A stretch of DNA of 16,065 bases from Tieghemiomyces parasiticus (GCA_027575765.1 JANBPT010001033.1:1-16065), one strand, 5' to 3'. Positions 1 to 9,692 are shown, numbered from the stretch's first letter. Notes: generated by a model from the sequence alone, not told the origin. Numbers and translations are program-made.

Positions 1-388
1 CCACCCCCCTTCGTCATCACTAACCGCACCAGTCTGCACGGTCGCCTCATGCTGGTATTGTAACCAACTGTGCCGGGCGGGGCTGGGTCGCCGTAGAAAC
101 TGATGTCAAGCAGGACGCTAGTGCGTATTTGTACCGAGTTGGGCGAGGTGGATAATCGATTATATTGCCTGTCATTATAACTGAGTAGTGAAGAGGTGGA
201 GCGGATGTCTGCAGAACGAGGCCTTGGTAGGCGGGGGGAGGGACTCTGGCGCATTTCGGAGGGGGGAGGGCTTGCTGTTGTCCCCCGTTCTCTTGGGAAG
301 ATGGGGGGGCCTCCATTGCGTTCTGGGGTAGGGTCGCTGCGGAGAGGTGGACCACTGAGATCGCAGTGTGGGGTAGGGGTCTCCCTGC
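1..388. other. Upstream intergenic region with G-rich tract
   Basis: No gene is supported here. The right half carries several long G runs on the plus strand, at about 233-238, 240-242, 261-266, 268-270 and 304-310, separated by short spacers. This could form a G-quadruplex or a nucleosome-poor promoter block upstream of the transcription factor gene. The first 180 bases show no pattern I can interpret. Long minus-strand frames crossing this stretch have no recognisable domain and run antisense into the transcription factor, so I do not call them. Confidence 0.5.
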
Positions 389-450
389 CCAATCCGGTGA
401 CAATATCCCTTTTGGGCCAGCGCAAGCCACGGGCCGGCTGGGGTATAAAA
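389..450 (+). promoter_or_regulatory. Core promoter of the Zn2Cys6 factor (CCAAT and TATA box)
   Basis: A CCAAT pentamer lies at 389-393 and a canonical TATAAAA at 444-450. From the TATA box to the start codon at 680 the leader is about 230 nt, C/T-rich and contains no ATG, which is the normal look of a fungal 5' untranslated leader. The arrangement both supports a promoter and confirms the chosen start codon. Confidence 0.75.
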
Positions 451-679
451 GTGCCGCCTGCCCTGCCCCTGCGTCCATTGAGTCGCCAATTACGCCTCTC
501 CTCGCCCTGGCCGATTGCCCAGCCACACCTTTCCCCAGAGATTTATTTTTATTCCACACTTCCTCCCTAGCTCTCCCACTTGCCCCTGCCTCTTGTACAC
601 AGACCGGGACTAGCCTACCCGGCCCTGCCACCCCGTCAGGTTCGCTTCCGCACTTCTCCATTCTCATCCACCCACGATC

Positions 680-3310
680 ATGACCGACATGTCCTACCCG
701 CGGCCGGGGGCCATGCGGCTGGCCTGCGACGAATGCCACCGGCTCAAGGTCAAATGCACGCGGGGCCAACCCTGTGAACGCTGCTCCCTGCGGAGTCGGC
801 CCTGTCAGTACAGTATCATTGTACGCAAGCCCCCCACCACCTCGGCCAAGCGGAAAGCCATGGAGGCCGCCGAGGCTCAGGCAGGGCTGACAGGCCCAAG
901 CCTGCACCAGCTGCTTACGGCCCACCACCATGCCGGTCTGAACGGGCCCTACGGTATGGACCCTTCGGCCGCCAAGCGCCGGGCCGTACCCCACCTCCTG
1001 GAAAAGATGGACCGTATCACCGAGCGGCTGCTGTTCGTGGCCAATCGGACACCCGGGGACTACACCGCTCCGGACACGCCGCTCCCCTTTACGACGACGC
1101 CCGCCGGCACCCCTTACCCTATGGCGCATTATCCCATGGCTTTCACTTCCCCGCCGCATTCTGCGGTGCCCACCTCGGCCATGCTGGCGGCTCTGGGTGA
1201 CTACTCGACTGCCAACGTCAGCGCGTCCTTCCCGTTCGCGGTGGCACCGGCCGCGTACGACCAGAGCACACCCTTCCCGTTCGCGATGGCTCCAACCATG
1301 CACGATCGGAGCGCGTCGCTATCCAGCGAGTCCGAGGCCTCGACCAGTGGCCAACCGCCCGTTTTCGGCCACCCCCTACCCGCAACCTATTTCCGCTTTC
1401 AGCCCCCGGTGGCCGAGTCCGTCCCGGTGGAAGCGCCCCCGACCCTGGACGCCAGCGCCTTCGCCGAACACCTGCCCAGTGAGGACTCCCTAGCGGCCAT
1501 CCTGAGCACCACTGACCTCACCTACAAGCAGCTCCGCGCCCTCATTCAGGGCTCCCTACCGGGTCTGGGCGCCCCCTTCGACCGGTTGTTTCTGTACCGC
1601 TTTCTCACCCGGTTAAAACTGGGCATTGTGACCGACTTTCTCCTGTTTTCGGTGCTTGGCATCGGCGCCCATTTTGTGAGCCTGGACCCCCCCTCCCCGG
1701 ATGACAAGCCACAGATCTACCGCGAGCTCAGCCACCACTTCTTTCAGCGCAGCGAGGCCCTCCTAGTCCCGGCCCTAGAACACAGCAGCTTGGACCACAT
1801 CATGGCCATTCTCAACCTGGCCCAGCTGGCCTACCTTGGCGAGGACCCCGATAAGGCCCTGTTCCTGTTGAGCCTCGCCTTTAACATGGGCTTGAGCATG
1901 GGCCTGCACCGCTCCGAGAAGGTCGTCTATCGCGAGCCAGTCAATCAGGAGGCCGGTAGCCCCGAGCTACTCAAACGCAACCTGCTGGCTTCGCCCGACC
2001 GGCTGTTGAACGAGTTCCACGCACGGCTTTGGTGGGAACTTTACTCGCATGAGGTCATTGCCTCGGTCTCGTTGGACAAGAACCCGGCCCTACCCGCCAG
2101 CGACACGTCGTGCGCGTTCCCGTCCGACGACGCCACCTTCCACTCGGTCCTGCTCAGCTACTTCCAGCGGCCGTCGGGCCCGTTCTACACCGACCCGGCC
2201 TTCCCGACCATGTTTCCGCTCACGGTGCACAATTTCGGCAACAGCCTGCCGTTCATTCAGCTGGTCATCTTCAGTTCCATCGCGCAGAGCCATATTTACA
2301 AGCGCCACCTGGCCCCGGACACGTTTGAGGAGTCGGTGGTCCGTCTCTACGCCATCTTTATCGAGTGGTGGAACGACGTGGCCCCCGACACGTTCGCCCT
2401 CGACGCCCTCCCCCCTGAACCCGACCTTTTCCGGACGGACCGGCGCGCCGCGTTCAAACTGGCCCAGACGGTGACCATCCATGCCTTCTATCACACCACC
2501 ATCCTGTGCCTCTTTACCCTGCCCAAGAACTGCAAGTACCGCATGTCCGACCCGATTCTACAGCACTGCCAGTCGGCGCGGTGGGAGGCGGCCCAGGGTG
2601 TGGCCACTTTGCTCGATTACTACCAAATCGTCCCCCCTGAAGGTTACCATTACATGGTGCCTGTGGCGTTCGTTCAGGCCGCGTACTGCTACCTCGACCT
2701 GCTCCCGGGGGTCAACCGTACGTCCCACCCGCTATCCCCCACCATGTCCTATAAGTACCCGTTTCGTGGTGCCGTGCCCGAGGACGGAACTCCTGCGGCT
2801 TTCGAGGCCAGTTCGTTAGACAATTCTTACCCGGACCTTTCCACTTTGAGTATGTCGATGGACAAGGATAAGGCGGAAACCGACGATTCTGGGGCATCGT
2901 CGACGGCGGCGGAGGCGGCACGCCAAGAGCCTTCGCCCATGATGCTGCCGACAGCCAAGTCAATACCGGGCCCTTCGGCCGCGACCACCGATACCCCAGC
3001 GGGGGCATCTCACACTGCTACCACGGCCGAACCGGCCAGCCGCACCTTTGTGACTGAGGAAACCCGCCGCCTCTCTCTGGCCATCGCGAGCCTCATTGAT
3101 GAGATCTTGCAATCGCCCGATGCGGAGTCCTCCGTGGGAGTTGCCGCGTCCCAGCTGCCGGACCACCCACTGGTGGAGGTTGTGCAGACCGTCGGTCGCT
3201 TCGTCGAAAGCTTGCAATACTTCCTGCCCGTGTATAGCGAGATTGCCCTCCAGCTTAAGGACATTAACCGTCGGTTGCGGCGAGTGCTGAAGGTATACCG
3301 TCCGACGTAA
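680..3310 (+). CDS. Zn2Cys6 fungal transcription factor with middle homology region
   Basis: This 876-residue protein is a nuclear DNA-binding regulator of the Gal4/XlnR-type zinc binuclear cluster class. The cluster sits at the N-terminus: cysteines 16, 19, 26, 32, 35 and 42 in the spacing C-x2-C-x6-C-x5-C-x2-C-x6-C, with the usual basic residues between. Residues 99-123 (KRR followed by spaced Leu/Ile) could be a linker or dimerisation helix. A Pro/Ser/Thr-rich region follows and includes a 15-residue tandem repeat (182-211). From about 262 to 560 lies the helical fungal middle homology region, with the diagnostic RLWWELY at 449-455. A disordered Ser/Ala/Thr segment (about 725-790) precedes a helical C-terminal end. 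ATG 680 is the first ATG of the leader; an in-frame ATG at 689 is a possible alternative. No intron is apparent. The target genes cannot be told from the sequence, and no pathway genes are adjacent. Confidence 0.96.
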   Translation: MTDMSYPRPGAMRLACDECHRLKVKCTRGQPCERCSLRSRPCQYSIIVRKPPTTSAKRKAMEAAEAQAGLTGPSLHQLLTAHHHAGLNGPYGMDPSAAKRRAVPHLLEKMDRITERLLFVANRTPGDYTAPDTPLPFTTTPAGTPYPMAHYPMAFTSPPHSAVPTSAMLAALGDYSTANVSASFPFAVAPAAYDQSTPFPFAMAPTMHDRSASLSSESEASTSGQPPVFGHPLPATYFRFQPPVAESVPVEAPPTLDASAFAEHLPSEDSLAAILSTTDLTYKQLRALIQGSLPGLGAPFDRLFLYRFLTRLKLGIVTDFLLFSVLGIGAHFVSLDPPSPDDKPQIYRELSHHFFQRSEALLVPALEHSSLDHIMAILNLAQLAYLGEDPDKALFLLSLAFNMGLSMGLHRSEKVVYREPVNQEAGSPELLKRNLLASPDRLLNEFHARLWWELYSHEVIASVSLDKNPALPASDTSCAFPSDDATFHSVLLSYFQRPSGPFYTDPAFPTMFPLTVHNFGNSLPFIQLVIFSSIAQSHIYKRHLAPDTFEESVVRLYAIFIEWWNDVAPDTFALDALPPEPDLFRTDRRAAFKLAQTVTIHAFYHTTILCLFTLPKNCKYRMSDPILQHCQSARWEAAQGVATLLDYYQIVPPEGYHYMVPVAFVQAAYCYLDLLPGVNRTSHPLSPTMSYKYPFRGAVPEDGTPAAFEASSLDNSYPDLSTLSMSMDKDKAETDDSGASSTAAEAARQEPSPMMLPTAKSIPGPSAATTDTPAGASHTATTAEPASRTFVTEETRRLSLAIASLIDEILQSPDAESSVGVAASQLPDHPLVEVVQTVGRFVESLQYFLPVYSEIALQLKDINRRLRRVLKVYRPT
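1223..1312 (+). repeat. 45-bp tandem duplication inside the transcription factor gene
   Basis: Two units of period 45 bp encode residues 182-196 and 197-211 of the factor, each containing F-P-F-A-x-A-P and ending D-x-S. The shared block TTCCCGTTCGCG starts at 1229 and again at 1274. The copies have diverged at the DNA level but stay in frame, so this is an old internal duplication in the disordered linker. Confidence 0.8.
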
Positions 3311-3346
3311 CACCTCTCGTTCGGTCGTTTTTTTGAATGGAGGTGT
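3310..3346 (+). other. Hairpin overlapping the transcription factor stop codon
   Basis: ACACCTC at 3310-3316 is complementary to GAGGTGT at 3340-3346, giving a 7-bp stem (plus one G-U pair) around a loop that includes seven T residues. It starts on the last base of the TAA stop. It may be a 3' untranslated structure; with 7 bp, chance is not excluded. Confidence 0.3.
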
Positions 3347-4965
3347 CGTCACGGGCCTGCACTTCTACCCTTACTTTATGTCTATAGTCTGGTTTGACCT
3401 GTTCTACTCCTGCTAATCTAATAGTTCACAGTTGGCATTCTCGAGTCTTCCTTTACGCGCTACAATGCCATTCGCCACGCTGTAGTGACTCTCTTTTATC
3501 CCGGATTCTTTCTCCCACGCCCGTTCTCTGCCCATCTGTTGTATACTTGTATTTTCCTCACTTTCTCACTACGAAAAGCTGCCCTCCCGGCATATCTGCT
3601 CAATTACTTATCCCGGCATCTAAAAATCCGCACTGACCTGTTCCATATAATAGCATACCTTTTTTAAACCAACCCCCCATTCCATGAATACAATGGTTTT
3701 CTTTTCTAACCCATCGCACCCACAAATCAGTCACAAATATTCCTTACCATCTGCTCGTACTGGCTGTTTGTATATATATAAAAATTGTGACTATGCAGGA
3801 CTACTACAGAGGGAGATCACACCCATTGGCGAGTTACAAATCAGGGGGAGGTGGCGGATAGGGTGGCGGCAGAGCGTTGTCGTGGCGATTAGAGGCGGAG
3901 GTTTGCGTTTTCTTCCCTCCCCCCACAGCTAAGATGGCTAATGACCCCGAAAAGATGAGGGCAGGAGACTAGGGATGGAGGGGAGGGTGCGAGTCTGGGC
4001 CGGGTTCAGCGGGAGAGACGGTGGTAGGCGGCATGTTCCACAGTCGAATAAGGCCAACGGTGGTGGCTTCCGCGTCGTATGATGGAGTAAGTGAATAAGG
4101 CGCAGGTAGTACATGTTGTAGGCCAGGGACGCGCGGGATTCTGTCGCGGTGGTTCACATGCAATAGTGACTACGGCTCAAGGGAGGGGTGGGACAGGAGG
4201 GGGGTTCACAGGCAATCAGATCCGCCACGGCCGTTAAGCCACCTCCGTGCCTAGTGACGAGGGGGAAGTTAGCAAGCGGGCTATTCATCATGGCCGCGTC
4301 TGCTGCTTTTCATGGTGTGGAGGGGGGCGGAGAGTGGGTGCCTTACAAAGCCAGGTACGGTAAAACCCACATGTTAACTAATAGCGAAAAGGCGTCCAAT
4401 GATGTGGGTCAAGGCGGACCCTTAGCCGGAAGACATGCCCTTTAGCTTCTTTATAAGCCTGGGCAATGGCCTGGGGAGGGGAAGGGACAGTGGTAAAGAA
4501 TATTGTGCGCCAAAACGGAAGGTGGGGGTCATTGGTCCCCATGCAGCTCGTCTACGATACGTTGTGGTGGTTAAGTGTCGCCCTTAGAACCTGATCTCGG
4601 CGTGTAAAATATGCACCTCCCCCCCCCCTCGAACAGCGAGTGAGGGTTAACGACGACGTACCCCCCTTCTGGTTGCCGTCACAGCTGCTGATCGCCCTGG
4701 GGTGGCCATGTTGCCCCCCCTGACGGCTGCGGCAAGAAGTGCCCGTTGGAGGATACTTGTACGATAAATTGCCGCTCATATATTATGTATGTCGGTAACG
4801 TCAAACACCCGGCTCTACAATGTCGCACTCTTGGGGTTTTGCTACACCGTGCTCACTCGCCAGCGTGCACAGCTTGGCTGACTCCCTGGGTCAAATGCAG
4901 ATCACTTGGTCAACCCAGACCAATCCCTTACCTCCAAAGTTGGGCTGGCTATACGAGTGGCACCC
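3347..4965. other. 3' region of the factor, then spacer with no supported gene
   Basis: The first 350 bases are T/C-rich and probably hold the 3' untranslated region and polyadenylation signals of the transcription factor. A run of TA repeats leading into A residues (3771-3784) looks like either a yeast-type 3' processing element or a TATA box for an unseen transcript. About 150 bp downstream, after a CCCTCCCCCCACAG stretch, an ATG at 3932 opens only 12 codons. A C10 tract lies at 4619-4628. Frames here mostly begin with non-ATG codons and show no domain, so I call nothing coding. Confidence 0.5.
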
Positions 4966-7387
4966 ATATATAAGCGGGTGATGATAGTAAGAAGCAGCTG
5001 GCCCACTCGGCTGTCGTCTGAGCAAAGCGCAGATACGACCTCTGTCCCATGACCAGTCCGCTACACCGTGATGGGGAATGTAGATCTGCCACCATGTTCT
5101 AACCGTGGGGCTCCTTTTCGGACCAGCTTGAGAGACCCACTCGACCTTATCCGTGGGTATGCAGCCTATGTACCAATGGTTCACCAATGGTGTAGCATTG
5201 GGCGGTTGCCCTGCCCATTGGCAGGGAGGGAGAGTAATAGGGTAAATGACCGACCAGCATCCGTGGGTAAACAGCACAACATTGTTCTCGCAACAATAAC
5301 CGTAGCTAAAGTGGTAGTGGGTAGGGCTCGTAGCACACTTTAATGCAGCCTGGGCCTGCCAGTTGCAGGCAGTATGGTGGGCCGTTATCGGGAAAGTATT
5401 CACCTGTAACTGCTAGTTGAAGTATGCAGGCGGTCCAGTGGCAGGTGTCAGGTTAGCAACATGTATCATTATCGTAGCACTCCACGTCACTAACCTGCAT
5501 CGCTTATTGATATTTCCTGTAAGCGCACTGCCATAGAGACGGTGCTAGCTCCTAGGACCGATCTGCTCCCTGGAGACTGCAACTCAATTGCTACCCATGG
5601 TCCGCAGCACAACTCCGCAGGGGAGGGTCAAGCCAAGGCCGAGGAACGGTCCACACCCCCAAACTCCCGGGTCACATTCCTGTTGACATTCTGGTTGGCT
5701 GTATGATCCATGTCGGCGCTTAATAGGCTCCATCGTGTAATACTATTGGCATTACGTTAATATTAAGAAGTCGAGGGTGGGCCAGCGATTCGAAATATGG
5801 CCCAGAAGAGGGATATCAAGGCAGTTTAGCCCCAGGGGGGAGGGTCGAAAGATGGGGAAGTTAAGGTAAAAACGGTAATTGCAACACACTCAACGGATAC
5901 GCCTATGGTCAATTGTCCCGCTTAAAGCATATGAGACTGTGGATGGTGATAAATCCCTCAGTGTAGTTTAGGGGCCTGGTTTCGGTCCCTCACCCATGGT
6001 AGGGAGGCCGCGGTTTCAGTTGAGTTTTACATTGAAGTCGGAAGGTCGCCGTCTTTCTAGTCATGAATGTACGGTCGTTCGCGATGGAAGTCCGCCTGAC
6101 ATGGTTCCAACCGGAAGGGCAGCTGGGAAAGAAAGCGGTCTTGAACAGGAAGCCCTCCCGGCGGGCCCTTCGGTGAAACCACCGCGATAATGCATAATCA
6201 TATCATTATTCAGTCGCTCATGCCATTTCCATCAATATCATTAGCCTTCTACTGGCCCCTTCTTATAGCCCTAAAAATGACCTTCAGCCACTTCTGGCCG
6301 CGCAGGGACGTCAAACGACGGCAGTACGGTAAGATATCCCCCACGTTGGACGTGCCCGTGGATACATGGCAATTAGAGCGTACCAAGCTTCAACTAGAGA
6401 ATTCCTGATCGTGTTTAGATGGCTGGCTAACAACATCCCGCCGAACAGCATAGAGTGATGGAGATTTCATTACATAAGACTTTTAAGGCTCGGAGGAGCC
6501 GCGATAATTAATATTTGGAGAGAGTCCCCTAAAAGCTCCTGGTTCGGATGAACCTCCCCCCGCCCGTTGCCAACATTATTTGACCACCTTATACCTCGTG
6601 CGCAAGTCATGGGGATGGTAATGGGGTTGGCCAAGGGTTTACAGGCTCCACCCGACCTACCAGCGCCGGTGGCCTGTATGGCACAGTGGGTAAGCCATTT
6701 GCCTATCCACCGGCTCCCCTACTCCTGTTACGTTGAACCGCATGGCGGAGATCAGGGCGGTATGGCAATCAGTGTAGCAACCGCACATATATAGGTCGGG
6801 CCTGAAATACGCCCCCTAAACGATCATTGGGTAGCAGTACGGTACGTGGCATGCCCATTAATCGATGTAGGTGGCCTCAAGAGCGTAAATTGGCTCTCTC
6901 ACTCACCAAGATACCCTGCCTATACCACAATAGGGTCCTCCATGACTGGAGTCGAAACGACCGAGTGGGATCAAATCCCCCTGTAAGGATCGGGTCGAGG
7001 CTGCGGTAGAATGCAGGCATTTATTGGGGCCAATGTGTTTTATTGAGGGAAGGCAGGCGGTGCGTGCTTAAAGGGGTGATGGTGAACTACCAGGGCTGCG
7101 AAATGAGCCCAGGTACTACACAGGGGAGGACCAACCCGACGGAGAACCATCGGCCCCAATCATCGGGTCTGGCGAGACGCCGTGAAGGGACAATCGGTTG
7201 GTTTTGGAGCCTTAATGAAAACAGTCTGTCCAGATGTACATTGGCTGTGGGGAACGAACCGTAAGCACGGTAAAGGACACTTTCCGCGCATCGGTTCGGA
7301 GGGGCGCCTACAGGTGCCGCATCTACGGTGGAAATATCCGCAACGACTCTCTTCATAGACGACGCGAAGCGCCGGAAGTGGTTAGAC
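4966..7387. other. Gene-free stretch with scattered hairpins and TATA-like sites
   Basis: No reading frame here has a recognisable domain, a credible leader or the GC-rich third positions of the clear genes. Visible items are a TATATAAG-type site near 4966; the CCAAT cluster at 5173-5226; a 6-bp hairpin ATTGTT/AACAAT (5281-5297); a 6-bp hairpin GCCTGC/GCAGGC (5354-5370); an AT palindrome TTAATATTAA near 5758; and a TATATAGG site near 6787. A 64-codon ATG frame at 5996-6190 lacks any coding signal I trust. This may be diverged repeat or old transposon sequence, but I see no terminal repeats or transposase and reverse transcriptase motifs. Confidence 0.5.
5173..5226. promoter_or_regulatory. Cluster of four CCAAT boxes with overlapping hairpin
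   Basis: CCAAT pentamers occur at 5173-5177 and 5184-5188 on the plus strand and, as ATTGG, at 5197-5201 and 5217-5221 (minus strand). The last lies in a perfect 7-bp hairpin, CCCTGCC (5209-5215), loop CATT, GGCAGGG (5220-5226). CCAAT is the known recognition site of the HAP/NF-Y complex. No convincing gene is attached, so the function is open. Confidence 0.35.
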
Positions 7388-7747
7388 TCAAGTACGCTGT
7401 TTCTTCGAAGAGCCACCGGCCGCAGGGTTCTTCCCACCCTCGAACTGGCCGGGGGTGTAGATGGTATTGTTATCAATAGGTCGTTTCTTACCGGCCGACG
7501 CTTGAGTTTTTTCACCGGCCGGCGCTTGATTCTTTTTAGCAGCCGCTGCCGCTGCAGCCTTCACTTTTTCACTCGACGCGTAGTGCGATGTCTGAGATCC
7601 TTGGACCAGCTTCCCGCCCTGGACTGAGGGCGGAGGTAGGTCGGTTACATGAATTGAGCCCTGTTTGGTTTGACTAGCTAGCCTGGCAGCGCTGGCAGAA
7701 CCAGCAAGGACCAGAGCGCAGATGGTAAGAACGAAGGGGCGATACAT
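7388..7747 (-). CDS. Small secreted protein, Lys/Ala-rich with 8-residue repeat
   Basis: This 119-residue protein begins with a textbook secretory signal: a short N-terminus with R3, a hydrophobic core (residues 5-15) and an A-S-A cleavage site after residue 20. The mature chain of about 99 residues has no cysteine and looks disordered. It has a seven-alanine run at 64-70, then two 8-residue units containing Q-A-P/S-A-G (residues 73-88), and many lysines towards the C-terminus (ending SSKKQRT). I recognise no family. The start is well supported: the context is TTCACCATG, and the leader back to the minus-strand TATA box at 7926-7933 is about 180 nt, A/C/T-rich and free of ATG. Likely roles are a cell-surface or secreted effector-like protein, but that is inference. 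Whether a further exon lies downstream cannot be decided. Confidence 0.72.
   Translation of the reverse strand: MYRPFVLTICALVLAGSASAARLASQTKQGSIHVTDLPPPSVQGGKLVQGSQTSHYASSEKVKAAAAAAAKKNQAPAGEKTQASAGKKRPIDNNTIYTPGQFEGGKNPAAGGSSKKQRT
7491..7538 (-). repeat. Two tandem 24-bp units in the secreted protein gene
   Basis: The units at 7491-7514 and 7515-7538 both start CCGGCCG.CGCTTGA on the plus strand and end in a T-rich run. In translation they give the 8-residue Lys/Gln/Ala repeat of the secreted protein. The adjacent 7467-7490 ends similarly, which hints at an older, diverged third unit. Confidence 0.75.
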
Positions 7748-7925
7748 GGTGAAGAGTTGGGTGGTGATGGTACGAGTCGGAATGGGCTGTACAGGTGCAG
7801 TGTGCGGTTTACGGGAGGGGGGCGGTAAAGCAAATATGATCGAATGTAGGCAGGGAGGGTATGTGGGAGATAAGGCGAATGTGATGTTGATGATATTGGG
7901 CCTTCTACGGTAGGGGGTGGTGTCG

Positions 7926-8140
7926 TATTTATATGACTTACGGGAATTGGCCTCTATCCGCTGTTCTCCTCGGATCCTACCGCTTCAGCTCCCCCACGCA
8001 CAGGGACTAGAGGACCTTCGGTTGCCGAGCAGAGGGCCGTTGGAGCAGAAACGGTGCCTGTATACGTCGTCGGCTGGCAAAGGGTACTCCCTTCGGCCCA
8101 TCGCAAGAGATAACTACCTGTGTAGCCATTGTTCTATAAG
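7926..8140. promoter_or_regulatory. Divergent promoter with back-to-back TATA boxes
   Basis: A TATAAATA box reads on the minus strand at 7926-7933, about 180 bp before the secreted protein start, with a minus-strand CCAAT at 7946-7950. A TATAAG box reads on the plus strand at 8135-8140. It is followed by an ATG-free leader of about 230 nt with a long C/T-rich tract, the same spacing as in front of the transcription factor. The two boxes lie about 200 bp apart, so the block could drive transcription both ways. Confidence 0.5.
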
Positions 8141-8217
8141 CCAATAATGCGACGCTCATTGTCGATTAAAGTTGAGCAACGGTAGGGTTGGTTAGTCCCC
8201 TCTCCGCTTTTCCATTA

Positions 8218-8392
8218 GCTCGGAGTCACCATCACTTCTAGCTGTCCCTGCCAGCCTTCGCCTACCCCCCTTCATCCCATTGGCAGACTTTTGCTTCCTC
8301 CCTTCCCTCCCCTTCCTTGCCCTTCATCCCCTCTTCTCCTGCGGCCGAATTGTCTAGCCTGAAAGTATGAACCAGGACGGCTCGGAGTCACC
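8218..8392 (+). repeat. 13-bp direct repeat flanking a pyrimidine tract
   Basis: GCTCGGAGTCACC occurs at 8218-8230 and again at 8380-8392, 162 bp apart. The DNA between is strongly C/T-rich (about 8231-8336). The second copy lies inside the short ORF starting at 8367. One or two 13-bp repeats are expected by chance in a window of this size, so only the closeness and placement are notable. Confidence 0.35.
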
Positions 8393-8516
8393 GCTGAAGG
8401 GACCTCTCATGGACTTCAACGACCTGAGTCTAAAGGGTTGTCCCATCCTGCATTTGTCGTTGAATGCCATGGCTATTTGGCCCATGCAACGCCCTACCCG
8501 ACCGCTTGCTTACTAG
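8367..8516 (+). CDS. Short ORF or first exon of an unidentified gene
   Basis: The ATG at 8367 is the first after a TATA box (8135-8140) and a pyrimidine-rich leader with no ATG in 8150-8366. As a plain ORF it gives 49 residues. The first 24 or so codons (MNQDGSESPL... to ...DLSLKG) use mostly GC-ending codons, like the clear genes here. After about position 8438 the codon pattern fades and the frame ends at TAG 8514-8516. It may be a true microprotein, a first exon whose donor I cannot fix, or the 5' stump of a broken gene. I recognise no family, and the start is better supported than the end. Confidence 0.35.
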   Translation: MNQDGSESPLKGPLMDFNDLSLKGCPILHLSLNAMAIWPMQRPTRPLAY

Positions 8517-9646
8517 CCTGCCCTAAACTCCCTGCCGACTGTAAAGCCACGAGGAGACGGCTAGACTTGAGCCAAGGCTTCACCCCCCAATGTAAGGTTT
8601 CCGCTCGGCACAATGGGTTGGAGATCGGCCACCCTGTCACCTCCCCCCTAGTGTATCGCCAAATTTGATTAAAAGTCATTCACCTTTGTAAGCAATGGAC
8701 AGTAATGACAATCTAAAATAGATTAAAGGTGCAGTTTAATTTATCGGATATGACCACACTCCGGCCGCTGTCACGCACCATGGAGACGCTTCCTTCGCTT
8801 CGTCATGCGCTCTCCAACTCTCAGCCAGGCCCGACCTACGGCCCACTACCAGCGTGTCTTCACTCTCTGTTGAGGCAGCCGGCAAGATGAAGGACCGCCT
8901 TGAGGGATCAGCCCACCCTCCCCAGCGTGACCGGTGGCCATTTTTCTATTCGGTAGGTACGTCGGTAATGTTGTATTGTTGTTGCTTTTCATAGCCTATA
9001 AACCTACTTCATTAGCGCAATCCCGCCCCACATCCATTGGCCACACCGCATCAGCTGCAGACAGTCGGGTCCGACGTGATGCCGCTCTACTGGTTACAAA
9101 AGAACGGTGGCATCTCGTCGCTGGGTGCTACCTAGAGTATACTGGCGGCGGGGAGGGCCCCTCCACCGTCCCCGGCCTAAAGCCTACCAAAAAGACCTGA
9201 GGGGTTCCCCTCCTCCCACTGCAGGAAGGCCACAGCCGGGTCACGCCAGGATCCGTCCGTCGGAAGGGGTGTAGAGAGCTAGGACGAGGGCCGGGCCGAG
9301 ACCAGACTTGTTCCCGATCATCCTTTCATCCTGCAATTGCCCTTTGTGTAAGGCCGAGAGCATTTCCCCCATCTTTGGCTTCGCTGTCGCCTTCGTCATT
9401 AGACACCTGTGCCCGCCAACACACAGTACGATCCAGTGCCTCGCAATGCGCAGACGCCGCAGGTAGTAGCACTAGCCTAAGTAAGCACGTCGGCACCAAT
9501 ACCGCCGAAGAGAAGTACGAAAGGAACTCATGGCGAGATCAGGGAACAGCTTGCCAATGGTCAGAAATACCAGCGGTTAGATCGCCAGTATCCAGGCTCA
9601 GCCAGGGCGACAGGGCCTTTGAAGGGCTCGGGACAATAAGCACATA

Positions 9647-9692
9647 GGAGGCATTATCCACCAGACTGCAACATTAGAGTGGCGCTGCCTCC
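9647..9692. other. Nested hairpin
   Basis: GGAGGCA (9647-9653) pairs with TGCCTCC (9686-9692), and inside it CCAC (9658-9661) pairs with GTGG (9679-9682) across small internal loops, leaving a 17-nt apical loop. It could be a structured RNA element, but no promoter or family match is visible. Confidence 0.25.

Noticed and set aside
47..1303. Minus-strand open frame of 418 codons
   Set aside because: Half of it is antisense to the Zn2Cys6 coding region and the rest crosses that gene's promoter. It has Arg/Gly/Pro-rich shadow composition and no domain.
4978..5021. Box C/D snoRNA-like pair (GTGATGA and CTGA)
   Set aside because: The boxes are only 33 nt apart, with no C'/D' pair and no good terminal stem.
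4891..5403. Minus-strand frame of 170 codons
   Set aside because: Composition is rich in Trp, His, Cys and Tyr as in random translation. There is no domain, no codon bias and no leader.
6966..6981. tRNA T-arm-like sequence (GGGATCAAATCCC)
   Set aside because: The loop lacks the TTC start, and no matching acceptor, D-arm or anticodon arm is found upstream.
7087..7515. Minus-strand frame overlapping the 3' part of the secreted protein gene
   Set aside because: It is in another frame and lacks the leader and signal peptide that support the 119-residue frame. A spliced link between the two cannot be shown.
8887..9200. Two-exon model using a donor near 8957 and the acceptor at 8994
   Set aside because: The intron would be only 38 nt and the joined product matches nothing I know. 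The 42-nt alternative gives an early stop.
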